From Providencia huaxiensis (GTDB lineage: Bacteria; Pseudomonadota; Gammaproteobacteria; Enterobacterales; Enterobacteriaceae): DNA of 64,000 nt. The notes below the pieces were generated by a model. That model was not told the origin of the DNA and did no database searches. It saw only the letters and a list, made by a program, of their open reading frames with translations. The first letter of the stretch is position 1, and the number at the start of each line of letters is the position of its first letter. A program made the position numbers and the translations under genes. Below are positions 32,695 through 42,352 of the stretch, piece by piece. Location: assembly GCF_002843235.3 (NCBI RefSeq), contig NZ_CP031123.2, positions 1,674,001-1,738,000 of the forward strand, given 5' to 3'.

Positions 32695-33384
32695 TCAGAA
32701 CTTTAAATGTTCCGCGCGTACAATCATTGCCAGCCCTGTTGGCAATTGAACCCTAACACCGTCTTTTGCAATTTCCAGCACAGAGGCGTCCATCACACTA
32801 GTGCCCACTTTCACTTTCAAAGTTTGGCCAATCTGTAGTGCGTTGATATCAGTCACTGATTTCAGTTTTTGCTCTGGAGCTGGTGTATTACGACGAGAGT
32901 TCTTAGATGATGTATTTTGCGGACGTTCTTTATTCTCTGTTGGACGGCGGCGAGGTGCTCTTTCTTTAGTTGCATCTTGAGTACGCGGTGTTTTTTCACC
33001 CGTTTTTTGTGCAACTGGGCGTTTTTGTGCTTTCTGTTCAGCACGTTGTGCTTGAACGCGAGCTTTAGCCTCAGATAATTGTTGGCGCGCATGAGCAATA
33101 TGTTCTGCGTCTAATTCGCCACAATCTTCACCGTTTAGGTCAACGCGTTTAGCGCCCTCTTTAACACCGTAAAGATAACGCCAGCTAGAAGTATACATGC
33201 GTAATGCAGAACGCAGTTGCGTTTTGCTAATACCATCTTCTTCTTTTAAGCACCCTACGATGTCTTGAAAAATTCCGACTTTTAACGGACGTGCTTCGCC
33301 TTCAGCGATAAAACAGCGAGGAAAACGCTCTGCTAGAAATGCGATAACTTCTTTACTACTATTCAACTTAGGTTGATTTTCCAT
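32695..33384 (-). CDS. proQ: RNA chaperone ProQ
   Basis: 229 aa from ATG 33384 ([13 protein letters not shown], the family N-terminus; longer readings add 16 non-conserved residues). FinO-like RNA-binding domain about 1-120, including [11 protein letters not shown] and [15 protein letters not shown], a basic Arg/Lys/Thr-rich linker (about 125-180), then a Tudor-like C-terminal domain ending [10 protein letters not shown]. Binds structured sRNAs and mRNA 3' ends. Co-transcribed with prc. Confidence 0.96.
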   Translation of the reverse strand: MENQPKLNSSKEVIAFLAERFPRCFIAEGEARPLKVGIFQDIVGCLKEEDGISKTQLRSALRMYTSSWRYLYGVKEGAKRVDLNGEDCGELDAEHIAHARQQLSEAKARVQAQRAEQKAQKRPVAQKTGEKTPRTQDATKERAPRRRPTENKERPQNTSSKNSRRNTPAPEQKLKSVTDINALQIGQTLKVKVGTSVMDASVLEIAKDGVRVQLPTGLAMIVRAEHLKF

Positions 33385-33494
33385 GAAATTTCCTGATAAC
33401 AACGATTTTGCCAACCTCACGGGCATGAACAAGCCGACATTATAATCGTGTTGCTGACAATTGCCACGTTACTATTAATTTAACTGACCATTAT

Positions 33495-33977
33495 TTAATG
33501 ATATTTAGGCATAGAACACATTGCCAAGTGTTGACACAACTGGCTTACAAGGTGTTGTAACCCTTTTTCGTCTTCCTGGTCGAACTGGCTAATATTTGGG
33601 CTATCGATATCTAAAACCCCGATAGTTTGCCCATTAACTACCAAAGGAAAGACAATTTCTGCGTTACTTGCTGCATCACAAGCAATATGACCTGGGAATG
33701 CATGTACATCTTCTATACGCTGAACTTGGTTATTGCTAAAGGCTGTTCCACAAACGCCTTTACCAAAAGGGATCCGAACACATGCAACTTTACCTTGGAA
33801 AGGACCCAACACTAATTCTTGCCCATTACTGAGATAAAAACCAGCCCAGTTAACACCTTCTAAACATTCATATAATAATGCGCTGGTATTTGCTAAGGTT
33901 GCAATTAAATCATACTCACCTGCAAGTAGAGCAGAGAGATTGTCTGAAAGTTCAAGATAATACTTCTTTTTATCCAT
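33495..33977 (-). CDS. msrC: Free methionine-(R)-sulfoxide reductase (GAF domain)
   Basis: 160 aa (YebR/MsrC of E. coli 165). Single GAF domain reducing free Met-R-SO. The catalytic cysteines are in GKVACVRIPFGKGVCGTAF and the third in GHIACDAAS; the segment GVLDIDSPNISQFDQEDEKG is conserved. Divergent from letA. Second methionine sulfoxide reductase in the window besides msrB. Confidence 0.94.
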   Translation of the reverse strand: MDKKKYYLELSDNLSALLAGEYDLIATLANTSALLYECLEGVNWAGFYLSNGQELVLGPFQGKVACVRIPFGKGVCGTAFSNNQVQRIEDVHAFPGHIACDAASNAEIVFPLVVNGQTIGVLDIDSPNISQFDQEDEKGLQHLVSQLCQHLAMCSMPKYH

Positions 33978-34109
33978 AATTATTTCTTGTAATAATCAAG
34001 CAATTAATCAAATATTTGTAAGCGTAGCCCTAAGATTACCAATTTGTCACTTTGAGGTAAATTCTTTTACACTAGATTACATCTAGGTAACCACCTAAAA
34101 TGAGTCAAT

Positions 34110-35336
34110 ATGAGCCACACTAATCACACTGATTTGCTTTTTCAACGCTGTAATCATTGCAATCAGAAGCTATTAACGCCTCAATTCAGCATACGGCAAG
34201 TCGTTGTTTGCCCTCGCTGTTTTAGCCAACTTAATGATGGGCGATCTTGGTCACTTAATCGTTTATCAATACTGGCTATCACATTATTGATGCTTGCCCC
34301 CATTGCATTTTGGCAACCTCTCATTTCTATTCATTTATTAGGAAGCCAAATCAACGCAAATGTCATTGAAGGTATTCGCTTAATTAATCAACAAGGGGAC
34401 CCATTTACCGCCAGTATAGTGGCTTTTTGTGCTATTGCCGCCCCCTTATTATTACCAATTTTAATTTTATTGTTACCTATTGGTCAGCGCATCAATTTGA
34501 ATCTCCGGCCGATCCTTTTAGTGCTTGGACATATCAAAGAGTGGGTTATGTTAGATGTTTACCTGATAGCATTGGGTATTGCCGCCATTAAAATGCAAGA
34601 TTACGCGAGTGTATTTATTGGCCATGGCTTAGTCGCTTTTATTACCATGTCTATTCTCAGCTTATTAATTCTCATCCATATGAACCTAGATGAGTTATGG
34701 CACAAATTTTATCCCACTAATAATAAAGAAGCGCAAGATAGCACACTAGCCTGCACTGCCTGTCATTACACTGGGCCTGCGAATTGGAATGGGAAATGCA
34801 GACGATGCCATCGTCCTCTACATTTTCGGGAGCCTCATAGCTTACAAAAAACCTGGGCCGCACTAATTGCAGCCATGGTGTTATTATTTCCTGCTAATTT
34901 AATGCCAATTTCTATTTTTTATCTCAATGGACAGCGCTTAGAGGACACCATTTATTCTGGAGTCGTTTCATTAATTGATACAGGCAACTGGCCAATAGCA
35001 ATTATTGTATTCATCGCCAGTATACTCGTTCCATTTATTAAGATTATTATCATGATATTGCTACTGTTTTCTGTCCATTTCAAAAGCAATACTGACCCTA
35101 TTCTACGTATGAAATTACTTAAGTTTGTTTCATGGATTGGTCGTTGGTCCATGCTTGATTTATTTGTCATTGCTTTAATGATGACACTCGTTAATCGAGA
35201 TCAGCTGATGTCTTTTACTATGGGGCCTGCTGCTCTGTATTTTGGTTCAGCCGTTATTTTAACTATTTTGGCTGTTGAGTGGTTAGATAGCCGTTTAATT
35301 TGGGATTCTTATGGAAAATCAAACCCCGCAAAATGA
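34110..35336 (+). CDS. letA: Intermembrane lipid transport protein LetA
   Basis: 408 aa (YebS/PqiA-like, E. coli 427). Inner-membrane partner of LetB. Two zinc-ribbon modules precede the two TM bundles: C14-C17 (QRCNHCNQ) with VCPRC, and ACTACHYTG with CRRCHR around residue 215-235. Each bundle has about four TM helices, including ATLIAAMVLL-like and SWIGRWSMLDLFVIAL. The stop overlaps the letB start by 26 bp, implying coupled translation. Confidence 0.93.
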   Translation: MSHTNHTDLLFQRCNHCNQKLLTPQFSIRQVVVCPRCFSQLNDGRSWSLNRLSILAITLLMLAPIAFWQPLISIHLLGSQINANVIEGIRLINQQGDPFTASIVAFCAIAAPLLLPILILLLPIGQRINLNLRPILLVLGHIKEWVMLDVYLIALGIAAIKMQDYASVFIGHGLVAFITMSILSLLILIHMNLDELWHKFYPTNNKEAQDSTLACTACHYTGPANWNGKCRRCHRPLHFREPHSLQKTWAALIAAMVLLFPANLMPISIFYLNGQRLEDTIYSGVVSLIDTGNWPIAIIVFIASILVPFIKIIIMILLLFSVHFKSNTDPILRMKLLKFVSWIGRWSMLDLFVIALMMTLVNRDQLMSFTMGPAALYFGSAVILTILAVEWLDSRLIWDSYGKSNPAK

Positions 35337-37650
35337 ACCTTCTGAAGAAATATCAGAAGCCATATTACGTAAACGCAAGCAAATTTCGCCTTTCTGGCTG
35401 CTGCCTTTAGTCGCTATTTTCATTGCGGGCTGGCTTTTGTTTCAGCATTGGGTTGAACGAGGAACAGATATCACGATTGAGTTTACCTCTGCACCTGGTG
35501 TTGTCGCCAATCGAACGCCTATCCGATACCAAGGTGTTGAAGTTGGTTTAGTGCAATCTGTTGCTATCAGTAAAAATATGAAAACCATTATTGTGACCGC
35601 TAGTGTGAATAAAGACATGCGACCGGCTTTGAACTCAGGCACTAAATTTTGGTTAGTCACCCCCAAAGCATCATTGGCTGGCGTTTCTGGCCTTGATGCT
35701 CTGGTTGGTGGAAATTACATTGGCATGTTACCCAGCACAGGAACAGAGCAGTTCTCTTTTGTTGCACAAGATACGCCCCCACAACTCAATATTGATAAAG
35801 GTGAGTTACTTATTCACCTTACAGCTCCAGATCTAGGCTCATTGAATGAAAACTCCCCTATTTATTACCGGAAAGTGCCTGTTGGTTATATTTCGGACTA
35901 CACTATTTTGCCTGATAACAAGGGTGTTTCCATTTCTGCGGTAGTAAAAAAGCCTTATGTTAACTTAGTCCGCAAAGAGAGCCAGTTTTGGAATGTATCA
36001 GGGCTTCAAGGCAATTTTGACCTTAAGTCTGGTGCCAGTCTAAAAATGGAAAGCCTTTCTGCAGTTATCAATGGCGCTATTGCCTTTGATTCACCGCAAA
36101 ACGGCCCACAAGCAGAAGAAGGGCAACAATTTGTCCTACAAAGTAGCAAAAAGATAATCAAAACCGAAGAGGAAGACGGTAAATCCCCCCTTACGGTAGC
36201 ACTTTGGGCACATGACACTTACGGTGTCGATAAAGGTCAACCGATTGTTTATAAAGGCATTCAAATTGGCGAGGTGTTACAGCGTCACTTGGCTACTGAG
36301 AAAGTCAATTTTAGTATCTTGATATATGATGAGTTCAAACACCTTGTGCGTGAAGATAGTAAATTTGTTGCTAATAGCCGGGTGGATATCCAATTAGGTC
36401 TTAATGGAGTGCAATTCCAAGGTGCTACTCCTCAAGAATGGTTAGATGGCGGCATCCATCTAATTGCAGGACAAAGTAAAGAGAAACTCCCCGAAACGTT
36501 TCCTTTATATCGTAGTGATGATAATGCAAAAGCGGGTATTTTAGGGGCTTTACCTCCCACCACTATCACCCTCAACACGACTACATTACCAGACATTCAA
36601 GCTGGCTCTGTTGTTCTTTATCGCCAATTTGCCGTCGGCAAAATCATTGCAATTAAACCGACCAAAGTCGGGTTTGCGATCAATGTAAATATCTCAAATG
36701 AATATCTTCATTTACTCACTGAGAACAGTGTGTTTTGGGCTGAAGGTGGCGCAAAAGTTCAACTTAATAGTAACGGTTTAACCGTTCAAGCGGCCCCTCT
36801 GAGCCGAGCCATTAGCGGTGCAATTAGCTTTGATAACCTTGATGGTAGCGTCGCCAATACTGCTCGACAGCATACACTTTATCCAAATGAGACCTCTGCG
36901 AAAGCAATAGGAAGCATCATTACTCTGACAACATTTGATGCATCAAAACTCTCCGAAGGTATGCCAATCCGTTACTTAGGTATAAATATTGGCCAAATTG
37001 AATCATTAAAATTGTCATCTGATAAACGTGAAGTGCAAGCAAAGGCGATCCTATACCCTGAATATGTCAGTACTTTTACTAAACTAGGAAGTCGCTTCGC
37101 TGTTGTAACCCCTGAACTATCTCCCGCTGGTTTAAATAATTTAGATAGTATATTGCAACCATATATTAGCGCAGAACCGGGACGGAATAATAAAACCCGT
37201 TATCAGTTTGAATTACAAACCGCCAATATTACAGACTCGCGCTATCTCGACGGTTTAACTATTTACCTTGATGCTAGTGATGTCGGGGCCATTCAGGTTG
37301 GCACGCCTATTTTGTTTAGAGGATTAGAAGTCGGTGTCGTTACAGGTCTATATTTGGGAGAGCTTTCCGATCGCGTATATGTTGCAACACGTATTGGGAA
37401 GGAATACCAATATCTTATTCGCAGCAATACCGAGTTTTGGCAATCCTCCGGTTTTAATTTTTCCTTTGGCTTAACGGGTGGCGTTGCCAAAAGCGGAACG
37501 TTCAAACAGTTTGTGCGTGGTGGTATCTCCCTTGCAACACCGCCATCAGTGCCTTTAGCCCCACAAGCTAAACCTGAACAGCATTTCATCCTAAAATTAG
37601 AGCCCCCTAAAGATTACATGGCGTGGGGAACGTCTATCCCTAAAAAATAA
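35311..37650 (+). CDS. letB: Intermembrane lipid transport protein LetB with six MCE domains
   Basis: 779 aa. One TM helix (about 27-45), then MCE domains starting near residues 53, 166, 294, 418, 535 and 648, each recognisable by a strand followed by a [PR]I.Y[RK]G[IV].[IV]G-type turn (for example IRYQGVEVG, IVYKGIQIG, IRYLGINIG, ILFRGLEVG). LetB forms a stacked hexameric tube spanning the periplasm for phospholipid movement. E. coli LetB (877 aa) has seven MCE domains; here I count six, and the length difference equals one domain. Overlaps letA by 26 bp. Confidence 0.93.
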   Translation: MENQTPQNEPSEEISEAILRKRKQISPFWLLPLVAIFIAGWLLFQHWVERGTDITIEFTSAPGVVANRTPIRYQGVEVGLVQSVAISKNMKTIIVTASVNKDMRPALNSGTKFWLVTPKASLAGVSGLDALVGGNYIGMLPSTGTEQFSFVAQDTPPQLNIDKGELLIHLTAPDLGSLNENSPIYYRKVPVGYISDYTILPDNKGVSISAVVKKPYVNLVRKESQFWNVSGLQGNFDLKSGASLKMESLSAVINGAIAFDSPQNGPQAEEGQQFVLQSSKKIIKTEEEDGKSPLTVALWAHDTYGVDKGQPIVYKGIQIGEVLQRHLATEKVNFSILIYDEFKHLVREDSKFVANSRVDIQLGLNGVQFQGATPQEWLDGGIHLIAGQSKEKLPETFPLYRSDDNAKAGILGALPPTTITLNTTTLPDIQAGSVVLYRQFAVGKIIAIKPTKVGFAINVNISNEYLHLLTENSVFWAEGGAKVQLNSNGLTVQAAPLSRAISGAISFDNLDGSVANTARQHTLYPNETSAKAIGSIITLTTFDASKLSEGMPIRYLGINIGQIESLKLSSDKREVQAKAILYPEYVSTFTKLGSRFAVVTPELSPAGLNNLDSILQPYISAEPGRNNKTRYQFELQTANITDSRYLDGLTIYLDASDVGAIQVGTPILFRGLEVGVVTGLYLGELSDRVYVATRIGKEYQYLIRSNTEFWQSSGFNFSFGLTGGVAKSGTFKQFVRGGISLATPPSVPLAPQAKPEQHFILKLEPPKDYMAWGTSIPKK

Positions 37651-37659
37651 CCACTATTA

Positions 37660-37690
37660 GGGTGCATATTAACCACATATTGCACCCTTC
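37660..37690 (+). terminator. letB terminator
   Basis: Imperfect stem GGGTGCATAT/ATATTGCACCC with a 7-nt loop, 10 bp after letB, followed by TTCCC. Confidence 0.6.
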
Positions 37691-37798
37691 CCTAACACAC
37701 ACCATAAAAATTATTTTGGAAATTAATTCCATTTATACTATGCTTAACTTCGTTGGGCTGATTATATATGGTTAAAATGGATAAAATGAGGTGCAGTT

Positions 37799-38032
37799 AT
37801 GTGTATTGTGAAATTGAAAATATCTTCCTATGAAATTAATGATGCGATTATGGCTTCCCACAAAAGCGATACCGTCAGTATTCCATGTGATTCTGATACT
37901 GACTTCTGCATGCAACTTGATGGGTGGGACGAACATACAAGTATTCCGGCAACTTTAGATGAGAAACCAGTCTTACTCTACCGTGATCGCTATGACAAAG
38001 AAAATCATCATTGGGTGATGAAACTGGCTTAA
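37799..38032 (+). CDS. yebV: DUF1480 family protein YebV
   Basis: 77 aa (E. coli YebV 78 aa). Conserved core VSIPCDSDTDFCMQLDGWDE and LYRDRYDKENHHWVMKLA. Small soluble protein of unknown function. ATG 37799 follows GAGGTG. In E. coli the methyltransferase gene rsmF lies between letB and yebV; it is absent here. Just upstream of sdsR. Confidence 0.88.
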   Translation: MCIVKLKISSYEINDAIMASHKSDTVSIPCDSDTDFCMQLDGWDEHTSIPATLDEKPVLLYRDRYDKENHHWVMKLA

Positions 38033-38144
38033 TCGTTTTGTTACTATGCTTAGGTGAGTGACTAAAGCTTAGGCGAGTGGCTAAGCATATAAATGAGCAG
38101 GAACTAATAAGCTGATATGAAATGAGAACGAACAAAATAATAGG

Positions 38145-38248
38145 CAAAAAAAGAGGCCTGGTAGATTCCGATTACCGGGCCTTGGGAAATGGCTCTGGCA
38201 GAGCCGTGCGCTAAAATTGCCATTGAGACGTAACAAAGTACACTCTAA
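38145..38248 (-). ncRNA. sdsR: SdsR (RyeB) small regulatory RNA
   Basis: Minus strand has the highly conserved SdsR core TTTTAGCGCACGGCTCT (38216-38200), the complementary AGAGCCATTTCCC, and a terminator stem AGGCC.GGTA/TACC.GGCCT followed by seven T (38152-38146). It sits between yebV and yebY as in E. coli, where it is a sigmaS-dependent, Hfq-binding sRNA repressing OmpD, MutS and TolC-type targets. The 5' end is estimated by alignment with remembered E. coli length (about 104 nt). A RyeA-like antisense transcript on the plus strand is possible but cannot be judged. Confidence 0.88.
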
Positions 38249-38472
38249 TACTAGCTTTCAATGCACGTTCTTACCATGTTTATTATCAATAATTTCACAT
38301 ATTATTAACACAATTTATTTCTTAATTTTCTAAAGTTGAACTATTTGTTTAATAGGTTGAACCTATGCATGCAATAACTCAAACCTTTCAATCAATCAAC
38401 ATATTGAATAATATTGATAATTTTCTAATTCCCCACTTTCCTATAGGCTGATAATTTTAATTGGCAATATAC

Positions 38473-38820
38473 TTAATTGACCACACACAATTTTTCAGCG
38501 GCTTCTTTTATCGGCAAGATTCTTTCCTCTACTGACTTGGCGCTATCAATAGGCTTAAGTAGTACATCAATAGGCTGCGCTTTTATCTCTTTCTTATTCA
38601 TCAGTTCAGTCGCTATTTCATTGAGTGGATATTGCATTAATGTGGCAGGGTTAATGACGACCAAAGCCCCATTATGGCGGCACTCTAACATGACCTCCTC
38701 ACGAGTAAATGGCCAATCAGCACCAAATTGTTTTTTACTCACGGATGTTAACGGTGCAGAAAAAGCTGTACTCACAGTTCCACCCAATAATAGAGAGCAA
38801 ATAATGAGTTTAAGTTTCAT
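38473..38820 (-). CDS. yebY: DUF2511 periplasmic protein YebY
   Basis: 115 aa from ATG 38820 (AAGG nine bases upstream; an ATG seven codons earlier is less likely). Signal peptide 1-22 (STAFSA). Conserved core FTREEVMLECRHNGALVVINPATLMQ, with two cysteines (ECRHN and the last residues KLCVVN) probably disulfide-bonded. In E. coli it travels with copper genes yebZ and yobA, as here, 64 bp downstream of copD. Role in copper handling is inferred from context. Confidence 0.85.
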   Translation of the reverse strand: MKLKLIICSLLLGGTVSTAFSAPLTSVSKKQFGADWPFTREEVMLECRHNGALVVINPATLMQYPLNEIATELMNKKEIKAQPIDVLLKPIDSAKSVEERILPIKEAAEKLCVVN

Positions 38821-38884
38821 GGTAGTGACCTTATTAAACATTGAAGATATCGTTGCATATTATCAATTAAATATAAAAGTTTAG

Positions 38885-39781
38885 CTAGATTGGTTGGTAG
38901 CTTGCAAAAATCGCCACAGAAAGGATCGCCATAGTGCCTAACAGTAACTCAACCCAACTGTTAATGATTAGGTAATTTACCCGCCCTTTTTGCCTAATGA
39001 TCGGAACAATGTAGTAGCGATTGATAATAGCTAACAAAAGCATTCCCCCCACTAAAATGATCTTAAACCAAAGTAGTGATTGGTATTCTGACCCAGAGTA
39101 GTTTAATGGCCAGCCTGGCAAGAGAGTTACTGCGCTGATGATCCCCGTTATAATAACCAGTGCAACGGCGATATGGCCAAAACGCGAAAAACGCATCATG
39201 GTATTCACAATTTGTTTATCCATCCCTTCAGCCATCTCTTTTTTATTGCGTAAAAATTGAATGCAAATTAAAAAAGGCCACAAACCACCAAACCAATAGG
39301 CAGAACTAATAAGATGAACAAACTGATTAATACGATGAAGCATTCCGATTGCGCCATCATGCATCGCCGAGTGCCCAATAAAAGCATGCAGACCGAGTAG
39401 GATTAGCGAAAAGAGCAATATTAACTTTAATCGTAATTTGATAGGTTTTACAAATAAAACCAAAAGTAATGAAACGGATGACAAAAGTTCCCAACGCCAT
39501 ATTTGACCAAATGACGTCCCTAATACCCCTTGCCATATCTCCCAGTCGATACTATCTTCCCAACCATCACCCATCAAACCTGCTTGCGCAAGCATCCAGC
39601 TAAAGGCCGTTAACACTGTAACGATGGCGCAGAAGAAAATGCCTTTATTCAGATAGCGGCTTAGTAAATAATTAAATGACCCGCGACTAAGCACCACTGC
39701 AAATATTGACATTCCGCACATCAATATTGCAGCGATAAAATGAACAAAGCGAATAAGTGTGTAAAAAGCTTCTAGTGACAT
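38885..39781 (-). CDS. copD: Copper resistance D family inner-membrane protein
   Basis: 298 aa, about eight TM helices, CopD/YebZ family. His/Met-rich membrane positions such as RFVHFIAAILMCGM, FIGHSAMHDGAIGMLHRINQFVH and RFSRFGHIAV fit copper passage through the inner membrane. The stop codon lies 64 bp before yebY, and copC ends 1 bp upstream. E. coli order yobA-yebZ-yebY is kept. Confidence 0.9.
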   Translation of the reverse strand: MSLEAFYTLIRFVHFIAAILMCGMSIFAVVLSRGSFNYLLSRYLNKGIFFCAIVTVLTAFSWMLAQAGLMGDGWEDSIDWEIWQGVLGTSFGQIWRWELLSSVSLLLVLFVKPIKLRLKLILLFSLILLGLHAFIGHSAMHDGAIGMLHRINQFVHLISSAYWFGGLWPFLICIQFLRNKKEMAEGMDKQIVNTMMRFSRFGHIAVALVIITGIISAVTLLPGWPLNYSGSEYQSLLWFKIILVGGMLLLAIINRYYIVPIIRQKGRVNYLIINSWVELLLGTMAILSVAIFASYQPI

Positions 39782-39782
39782 A

Positions 39783-40169
39783 TTATTTCACTGTAAAGCT
39801 ATACGTTCCTTTTGTTTTGTGTCCATCGACAGAAACAACGCTCCAATTAACATCATATTTCCCAGCAATGAGCTTGTCTTCAACAGGAACGATCACTTTT
39901 GTATCGTTACTTGGGTCTAATATTGCTTTACCCGTTTTCACAATTTTATTTTCAGGCCCAATAATACTGACTTTAGTGAAATTAACTTCGATACCTTCAG
40001 AAAAGCTTAATGAGATAGACTCTGGCGCTTGTTCTACTGCTGTACCTTCAGCAGGAAGCTGGTCTTTTAAATGCGCATGTGCAAATGCTTGCTGGAAAGA
40101 CATTCCTAAAAAAAGAACGGCAACTGCGCTGAGTTTGCGCCATGAAGATTTAATAGGGTTAATTGGCAT
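39783..40169 (-). CDS. copC: Copper-binding periplasmic protein CopC (YobA)
   Basis: 128 aa. Signal peptide about 1-31 with cleavage before HAHLKD, placing a histidine at the mature N-terminus, the usual Cu(II) ligand. The other Cu(II) ligands are in the SVDGHKTKG loop. Single beta-barrel domain. One base separates it from copD, so the two are translated from one mRNA and probably hand copper on for uptake. Confidence 0.92.
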   Translation of the reverse strand: MPINPIKSSWRKLSAVAVLFLGMSFQQAFAHAHLKDQLPAEGTAVEQAPESISLSFSEGIEVNFTKVSIIGPENKIVKTGKAILDPSNDTKVIVPVEDKLIAGKYDVNWSVVSVDGHKTKGTYSFTVK

Positions 40170-40399
40170 AGTAACCTCTTAATTTGCAGGTGAATTTAGA
40201 ATAATTGCCAATCATTATACGGAAAACAAACCATTTTACCGCTTAAAAATGGGTTTTATCGCCCTATCCTGTGAGTTTTCACACAAAATGAAAAGAAAAA
40301 GACTTATGAACATTGAATTACCGTATTCATGTCCATAAGTCTAGGGAGCTTTATATCAAGTTGAAATAAAAACGATGTTTCTATTTACTGGTGTTTCGA

Positions 40400-40903
40400 T
40401 TAAACATGTGTTGCTGCTGACAGGTTTTTTAAGTCTTTATCTAGCAAGAAGAGTGCTTTACCAGACTCACCCACCATATCCAGTTTATCCAGAACTGATT
40501 TAAATAATTTCTCTTCTTCATGTTGCTCTGCAACATACCATTGTAAGAAGTTAAATGTAGAATAATCTTGTGTTGTCATTGCTAAATGAGCCAATTTATT
40601 AATTTCACGGGTGATTAATTGCTCATGTTCGTACGTTTGGTTGAATACATCGCTAATTGATTTGAAATCAACTGGTGGCGCTGCAATTTGCCCTAACAGT
40701 GGCAATGCACCTGTGTCACTAAGATAATCAAATAAACGCTGCATATGTTCCATTTCTTCTTGAGAGTGTGCTTTTAAGAACGCAGCAGCGCCTTCATAGC
40801 CTTTGTCACTACACCAAGCACTCATTTGCAAATAAAGGTTTGCAGAGTAAAATTCAAGGTTTAATTGCTCGTTTAATTTTTTGACCATATCTGTAGTTAA
40901 CAT
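40400..40903 (-). CDS. ftnA: Bacterial non-heme ferritin FtnA
   Basis: 167 aa, four-helix bundle. Ferroxidase ligands E17 (NLEFYS), E50 and H53 (SQEEMEHM), with the later acidic ligand in [12 protein letters not shown] and a glutamine in [10 protein letters not shown]. Assembles as 24-mer iron store. Monocistronic; the 290-bp AT-rich region upstream probably holds Fur-dependent control (not demonstrated). Confidence 0.96.
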   Translation of the reverse strand: MLTTDMVKKLNEQLNLEFYSANLYLQMSAWCSDKGYEGAAAFLKAHSQEEMEHMQRLFDYLSDTGALPLLGQIAAPPVDFKSISDVFNQTYEHEQLITREINKLAHLAMTTQDYSTFNFLQWYVAEQHEEEKLFKSVLDKLDMVGESGKALFLLDKDLKNLSAATHV

Positions 40904-41193
40904 ATTTATGCCTTATCGGTTAATCATTGATGAGTATATTATGCACAGTATTACAATAATTAAAACCCTAAAACAATCTTAAAACAAAAAAATCCAATTT
41001 ACTGATAATTAATAACTTTTGTTAAAAACAATAATAATCAATCTCATTATCTTTTCCTGTTTTTTCTTAATAACTAAATATATAAATGGATAAATTTAAC
41101 CCTTATTTTTCATTATTCCAATTAATGTATTGAGATTTTTTCTCATTATCCAGTTACAATAATAAGGGATGAATTTAACCGTAGAGATCAAAT

Positions 41194-41424
41194 ATGAGTC
41201 ACAATCTTGCTTTATTGCCTAAAGATGAAATGGATAAGGTCAATGTCGACCTTTTGGCTTCCGGTGTTGCATTTAAAGAGCGCTATAATATTGCCATCAT
41301 CGCTGAAGCTGTCGAGCGAGAACAACCTGAACACTTAAGGGAATACTTCAGGGAGCGACTCGTATACTACCGCCAGCTATCACAGAATTTTGCACGTATG
41401 CCTTATGAGCCGCGAAATCGCTAG
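41194..41424 (+). CDS. holE: DNA polymerase III theta subunit
   Basis: 76 aa, the E. coli HolE length. Conserved stretches [20 protein letters not shown] and [20 protein letters not shown]. Stabilises the epsilon proofreading subunit in the polymerase core. Preceded by an AT-rich promoter region; ends facing yebF convergently. Confidence 0.95.
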   Translation: MSHNLALLPKDEMDKVNVDLLASGVAFKERYNIAIIAEAVEREQPEHLREYFRERLVYYRQLSQNFARMPYEPRNR

Positions 41425-41451
41425 CCCCACGAGCACACAAAAAAATGATGC

Positions 41452-41480
41452 AAAAAAGGGATAACCTGAATGGTTACCCC
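41452..41480 (-). terminator. yebF terminator
   Basis: Minus strand GGGTAACC/GGTTATCC stem, 5-nt loop and six T, 22 bp after the yebF stop; convergent with holE. Confidence 0.8.
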
Positions 41481-41502
41481 TTGATTCTTAAGATTAAAAA
41501 AT

Positions 41503-41868
41503 TTATTTCGTCGTATTATATGTCACGGTGTTATTTTGGCAGTCTACCGCAACTGAATAATGTAAGTCAGATTTTGCACCACGAACAACTAGCGGTACCC
41601 TGTAACCTGTTTCGGTTTTAGTGACTTCACTATCATTGACCCATGCAACCGCTTTCTTGCCTAAAGCCGCTTTTTCGTCCGTCCAGCGAGGTAAACGATT
41701 ATGCATAAAATCGCTTTTCACTTGCGCTGCAATTTGTGGCTCAGTTAACGTACCACAACTGACGAAAGGTGCAGCTTTACCTTCTTCACTATTTGCGCTT
41801 AACGCAAAAGAGCTAAAAACCAGCGCACAAGCACCTAAAACTACAGCAATTTTTTGATTCGCTTCCAT
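41503..41868 (-). CDS. yebF: YebF family secreted protein
   Basis: 121 aa with signal peptide 1-25 (SSFALSA). Two conserved cysteines (VSCGTLTEPQ and AVDCQNN) form the YebF disulfide. Core AAQVKSDFMHNRLPRW and YRVPLVVRGAKSDLHYSV. E. coli YebF is exported to the medium through porins and has a colicin-M-immunity-like fold; function unresolved. Followed by holE in the opposite direction. Confidence 0.9.
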   Translation of the reverse strand: MEANQKIAVVLGACALVFSSFALSANSEEGKAAPFVSCGTLTEPQIAAQVKSDFMHNRLPRWTDEKAALGKKAVAWVNDSEVTKTETGYRVPLVVRGAKSDLHYSVAVDCQNNTVTYNTTK

Positions 41869-42048
41869 ACCATCCTCCGATACCTATTAATAGGTAAAGA
41901 CTTTTGATTAGTTTAGCGGCTTATTTCAGCCTATTAGATACCAGTTATCTTCTGGTTATTACCTAGTCTTCATTGATAAATAGAATGACTTAACTAATAT
42001 TAATCTATCAGGTTTATGTATGGATGTTAATAGTATGTTTACGGATTA

Positions 42049-42228
42049 TTAATTTTCATCATCAAAACGAACATGGATCTGCTCTTTACCTTGGTGCTTT
42101 TCTCTAATTTCTTGAGCAACTAATGCAATTGCCTCACCACTACTCATCCCTTCCGCCATCAATTGATGAATTTTTTCAACTGCTTCTTGCTGTTCTTGGT
42201 GATTAAGTGCTGGCATACCAGAAAACAT
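42049..42228 (-). CDS. yoaH: UPF0181 protein YoaH (59 aa)
   Basis: 59 codons, ATG 42228 to TAA 42049. Reads [20 protein letters not shown] and then [20 protein letters not shown], close to E. coli YoaH (59 aa). Acidic C-terminal tail (RFDDEN). Preceded on the minus strand by GAGGTTTAAACC, giving a good ribosome-binding site. Small helical protein of unknown function, divergent from pabB just as in E. coli. Confidence 0.93.
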   Translation of the reverse strand: MFSGMPALNHQEQQEAVEKIHQLMAEGMSSGEAIALVAQEIREKHQGKEQIHVRFDDEN

Positions 42229-42352
42229 GGTTTAAACCTCATGTATAAAAGACTAAAATCAATGATTAAGATTTTAACATCTCTTCGACTATTAAGATAA
42301 GAATATATGTTAATCTGTATTGATTCACTTGCGGAAATTTAGACTCATCATT

